NCBI GenBank assembly: GCA_013396635.1
Contig: WBMW01005663.1
Span: forward strand, 77,015 to 141,014
Origin: Penelope pileata
Taxonomy: Eukaryota > Chordata > Aves > Galliformes > Cracidae
Length of the DNA stretch: 64,000 nt
Reading direction: 5' to 3'
Shown here: piece by piece, positions 60,295 through 64,000 of the stretch
Numbering within the stretch: the stretch's first letter is position 1
Layout of the letters: every line of letters begins with the position of its first letter
Notes under the pieces: generated by a model
Database searches by the model: none
What the model saw: only the letters and a program-made list of their open reading frames with translations
What the model was told of the DNA's origin: nothing
Program-made: the position numbers and the translations under genes

Positions 60295-61850
60295 AATCTT
60301 TAAAAAAGCAACTAGCAAACCTTTTAATAGTCATTGTTCATATTTTTCTCACCACACCAATATAAAAGAAAAAGGTATAGCAAAAGAAACTGATGAAAAG
60401 AGCTGTTTGTCCTAATCTACCAGCATCACAATGTTGTTGGCTGTTTTTGATGTTTTTTTTTTATTTGTGACAACAACATAATTGCAATTCATGATAAAAT
60501 TATAAAAAACATTTGAATAAAAATTAATTTACTGAGCAGACTTTATGGCTGTTTTGGTGGAACTGAAAGAATTTCTTTTGTCTTTTCTCTTCAGTTCCAA
60601 CAAAGAAATATAACAACTCATTCACGTGATATCTCCGATATCTGTATTTGAAAGCATTTTAAAGGCTAACATGAATCTGGTAAAAACAAAGATTTTGAAA
60701 AGACTGCTATGTACCTAATGGGTGTAAATAATAAATCCTGTAAGTGGGTTTTTACAACAAGCATTTATAACAAATGGTTTCATTTCAAGCCAATCATTAT
60801 TAATTGTTTTTCCTTAGTATCCTGAGATCACAATTTTTAACTCTCTCCCTGAGATTTGGAGACCAAACATTTGTCAGCTGCCCGTTTTGTTGTGAAAATG
60901 TTAGCTTTCAAGTGAAACTAGTGCTTCAGAGTATCTCTTTTACATTAGACTTGTTTTGCCACTGTTATAAACTGTGTATTCCTATGAGAGAACACAAAAG
61001 GATCTCACTGCTTGAAATCAAATATGTTTTGTAATTGAAGGAAAAAAGAATCAGAGAAGGAGATTTCTGTCTATAAAAAGAAAGCAGCTGATCATTAGAT
61101 TTGCTTTGTTTGTGCTTTTCTGTGGAAATAAAAATGCCACTTTTTTGGCTGATAGCATTTTGTTTGACAATTGTTTACTATCATAATTTTCAGCGCTACT
61201 AGAGTAAGAAATGGTTAGCATTTCCTGTATGTTTAGACATACAGAATTTGTATTTGGAGAGATCAATTATATCCAGCTCAGTAGTGGCTAGAAAGCTTTT
61301 GTTAGAATTAAAGTTTTCAAATTCCTAATTCTTAGTGGATCTATAACTGTAGAAATCTCATCAGAAAGGTGTCTGTGGAACACAGCAGAAGCTACCATAT
61401 AGAGAGAAAACAAACAAACAAACAAACAAAACAACAACAAAGATAAAAGAACAAAGTTTTTTCAGTTACTTGGAGCTCATATCTCACACTTTTAGGAGTT
61501 TCAAGTCTGTATGCTGGACAAGAATTTTGGGCAAAATTGGGCAAATTGGCTATGATTGGACTCAGGTTCTCAAAGAAGGTCTCAAGCAAAAATTGAGTTT
61601 CTAAATCCAAAACTATAATTAGAAATACCGTAACACGTCTAAGCGCATCATGCATTAATATTAACATTGCCTTGGAACTCACTTTTGCTTTTAAGCATGG
61701 GGAGAAATACTTCAAGTCTTGAAAGCCCAGAGCTTCTCAGCACCTGGCTGACACATTGTCATGTCCACAAAGAGACATTACTCTCCTGCAGGGCTCTGTG
61801 CACAGGCATCTCTGACTGCCAGCATTACTGAGCAGTCACTGTTAAACCCA
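60295..61850. other. Unique non-coding DNA up to the last gap
   Basis: Continuation of copy 1 beyond the part covered by copy 2 in this window. It contains a (CAAA)n at 61409-61440. No gene is recognised. Confidence 0.6.
61409..61440. repeat. (CAAA)n microsatellite
   Basis: About five CAAA units followed by CAA units. Confidence 0.9.
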
Positions 61851-61851
61851 N
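61851..61851. other. Single-N assembly gap
   Basis: One N separates the end of one contig from the start of the second copy of the large block. Confidence 0.9.
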
Positions 61852-64000
61852 TAGAGCTAGGGGTTCTGCTCCATATCATTTTCTGCTTCCACAGCTACTG
61901 ATCTCAGCTTTCTGATCTTCTCTCCCCCTGGCAATGCCACCCCAGGCTCATCCCTTCCGGTCACAGGTGCAAGTGATCTATCAGTATTCCCTGAGGCCAG
62001 CCATGCCCTTCCACCATGTGCTCAATCATCAGTTAATGCCGTGATCAACCATTTCCCTGCAGTTATTAACAAATAATATTAGAAATATCTATTATCTAGA
62101 GAAGACATTTGTCATCGTCTCTATAAAGTGGAAAAAATGAGACTATATTAAGAAACTGAGGAAGAAAACTTAGTATATGCCAGTACAAATAGTGTTTGAT
62201 AAAGTTAGAAAATTTGTAATAATGTCAGCTAGCATAGTTTTTACAACAAACAGGATACATGTATTTGTTTATACATTTTTATATATAAATATCTCTTATA
62301 CCTATTGCAATGTTCTTGCTGTTATATTCAATACTGTCATTTTAAGACATCAGGGTAAAGGATGATTTGTGAGTAAATTTTCTCTAATGATGCACTCAAA
62401 ATGACCTAGAGAGCAAATGCAGAAATAATATAATTCTTATTATATATATATAATATAATTCTTATTTTATATATATATATATAATATAATTCTTATTATT
62501 GCAGAAATAATAATTCTTATTATTAACATTAACCTAAAAATATTAGCATGTAACCTTTTGGGCCATATTTTGCATGATAATCTATGCCGCATACGTAAAT
62601 CATATGAAAGGAAAGAATGAAAGAGATTGACAACAATCAATAGAATTGTAAACTACTGAAAAAATAAAGGGGAAAAGAGACATAACAAAATCAATAGCTG
62701 GTTAAAGCAAAAATAAATAAATCAATAAAGAAGGATAGGATGCTTTTGGTCCATTTCTAGGTAGAAGTTAGCAATGTATTACAAAAACTGTGATAAAATA
62801 TCTTTCCAGATATTTTTATCATGTTTTTATTTAAGTCTAGCTTTTGAATTCAGGAATCAGAACAGCAAACAGTCCTTAGATTTTTAAAATTCTAAGCAGT
62901 GTTATAACCAGATTGCTGACACACATCTCCTTTAAGGATCCAAAATAGTACAGTGTTTTGAAAAAACCTTTCCCTTGCAAAATTTCTAAAAAATAGTTAT
63001 ATTTTTAACTTTCAGCATTAATTTTAATTTTAGTGTTTCAGCACCTTGGAAATCTACTTTTCCTTGTAAAGTACAGCTTTAAGATGCTTTATCATTTCTC
63101 TGTCACAGCAAGGAAACCTGAACTTGTTTACAAAATGGTCTAAAGGACTTCAGAAGAAAGAATCCCTAAAAAAAAACAAGCACAAAATCACGGTGTCTCA
63201 TCCATGGAACTTATTTTCTTGTGTTACAACAATTCATACAGAAATAAGAAAAGGTGAAACGGAAACTATGTGCTTTCTTCATCTTTGGCAATGCATTAAT
63301 TATTACAGTTCTGCAAATGTTCACATCCCAATTGCTGGAGACAGCTCAGAAGGATAATAAAGTTCTGAGAAACTTTTCAATAGCCAATGCCTTAGGGAGC
63401 CCAATCGTCTTAATTTGTCAGAGAAAAAGTTGATTGGATTGTAACTATATAATAAAATGCTTCTCAAATCCAGCTGGCAGTATCTTAGAAGAAGATAGTG
63501 TTAGAAAAACTAGACCAAGTTAGATGACAAATATAGACACAGTTTTAGGAACATGAATAATAATCATATCATTATATCAACTTCTCAAATTGATGTTACA
63601 TCATTCATCAGTGAACACTCTACAATCAAGATTGTTTGAGCTTTATTTTGTTCTAAAGACAAAGACTCCAGTTTGGTTGATGAAGTTTAAAGCCACAACA
63701 TATTATAAATTAGTTTACAGCGATGGATTTTATAATCTATGTATCTACTTCCAACAATAAGGCAACAAGAAGTTTATAGATATAAAAGCAGTTATGAAAC
63801 ATGAATATACATCTATTTCAACAGCAAATATTAGCAAATTAGGAAAGTAGTTCACCAAGATAAAAGCAACTGTACAGGCTTTCTAATCCAAAGAGTAAGA
63901 TAAAAACAGCTTTTTTCAGCTGTTTTTCATCAGGACTTTTCCGATGCTTGAACCTATGTATTACCATAGCTTGCACTTCCTGTGACAAAGTTATTTTGCA
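61852..64000. repeat. Large duplicated block, copy 2 (runs off the window)
   Basis: Near-identical to 58144-60294, starting at the first base after the N and reaching the window end without divergence. It is most simply an unmerged overlapping contig or alternative haplotype. Confidence 0.95.
62426..62526. repeat. AT-rich minisatellite, copy 2
   Basis: Same unit order and run lengths as the array at 58720-58820. Confidence 0.85.

Overview
The window looks like ordinary non-coding nuclear DNA from a bird, most likely a galliform (chicken, turkey, quail or a relative). The evidence is the repeat content: CR1 LINE fragments with the typical 3' tail (ATTCTGTGATTCTGTGAT and variants), Galluhop-like mariner copies, one hAT-Charlie element and solo LTRs of a bird ERVL-like type. 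The background is AT-rich and repeat-poor. I recognise no complete host protein-coding gene, tRNA, rRNA or other known RNA gene. Nearly all longer open frames either lie inside transposable elements or look like chance. I cannot tell from the sequence whether this is an intron or a gene desert.

Layout: 1-5.9 kb is near-unique DNA with one possible ancient MITE. 5.9-6.9 kb holds a deleted mariner copy beside an antisense CR1. 7-13.4 kb is unique DNA with a CR1 tail and a 29-bp tandem duplication. 13.4-14.7 kb is a disturbed patch with three single-N gaps, a 250-bp duplicated block and a 199-bp island that carries an exon-like stretch. 15.7-16.1 kb is a fairly intact CR1 3' end. 18.6-19.1 kb is an ERVL-like solo LTR. 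20.0-21.1 kb has two CR1 tails, and 22.9-23.8 kb a decayed CR1 with a reverse-transcriptase remnant. 24.9-25.3 kb is an unexplained GC-richer block. 28.9-33.4 kb has an old CR1 scrap, two CTCF-like motifs and a second mariner copy. 35.8-36.5 kb is a well-preserved solo LTR with a perfect 5-bp target duplication. 40.8-42.0 kb has a third mariner copy and a CR1. 45.5-46.4 kb is a hAT-Charlie element that keeps the transposase dimerisation domain. 50.6-51.2 kb is a second ERVL-like solo LTR with a perfect 5-bp target duplication. From 58,144 a block starts that is repeated almost exactly from 61,852 to the window end, directly after a single N.

The most useful observations concern assembly and transposons. 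Both near-perfect duplications abut single-N gaps and look like overlapping contigs or haplotypes that were not merged, not real tandem duplications. The three mariner copies share one deletion structure: they keep the start and end of the transposase but lack the catalytic core. I did not find a convincing new biological system. The best candidate for undescribed coding content is the 13.6-14.5 kb patch, where several splice-like signals and short open frames lie on the minus strand, but the evidence is weak.
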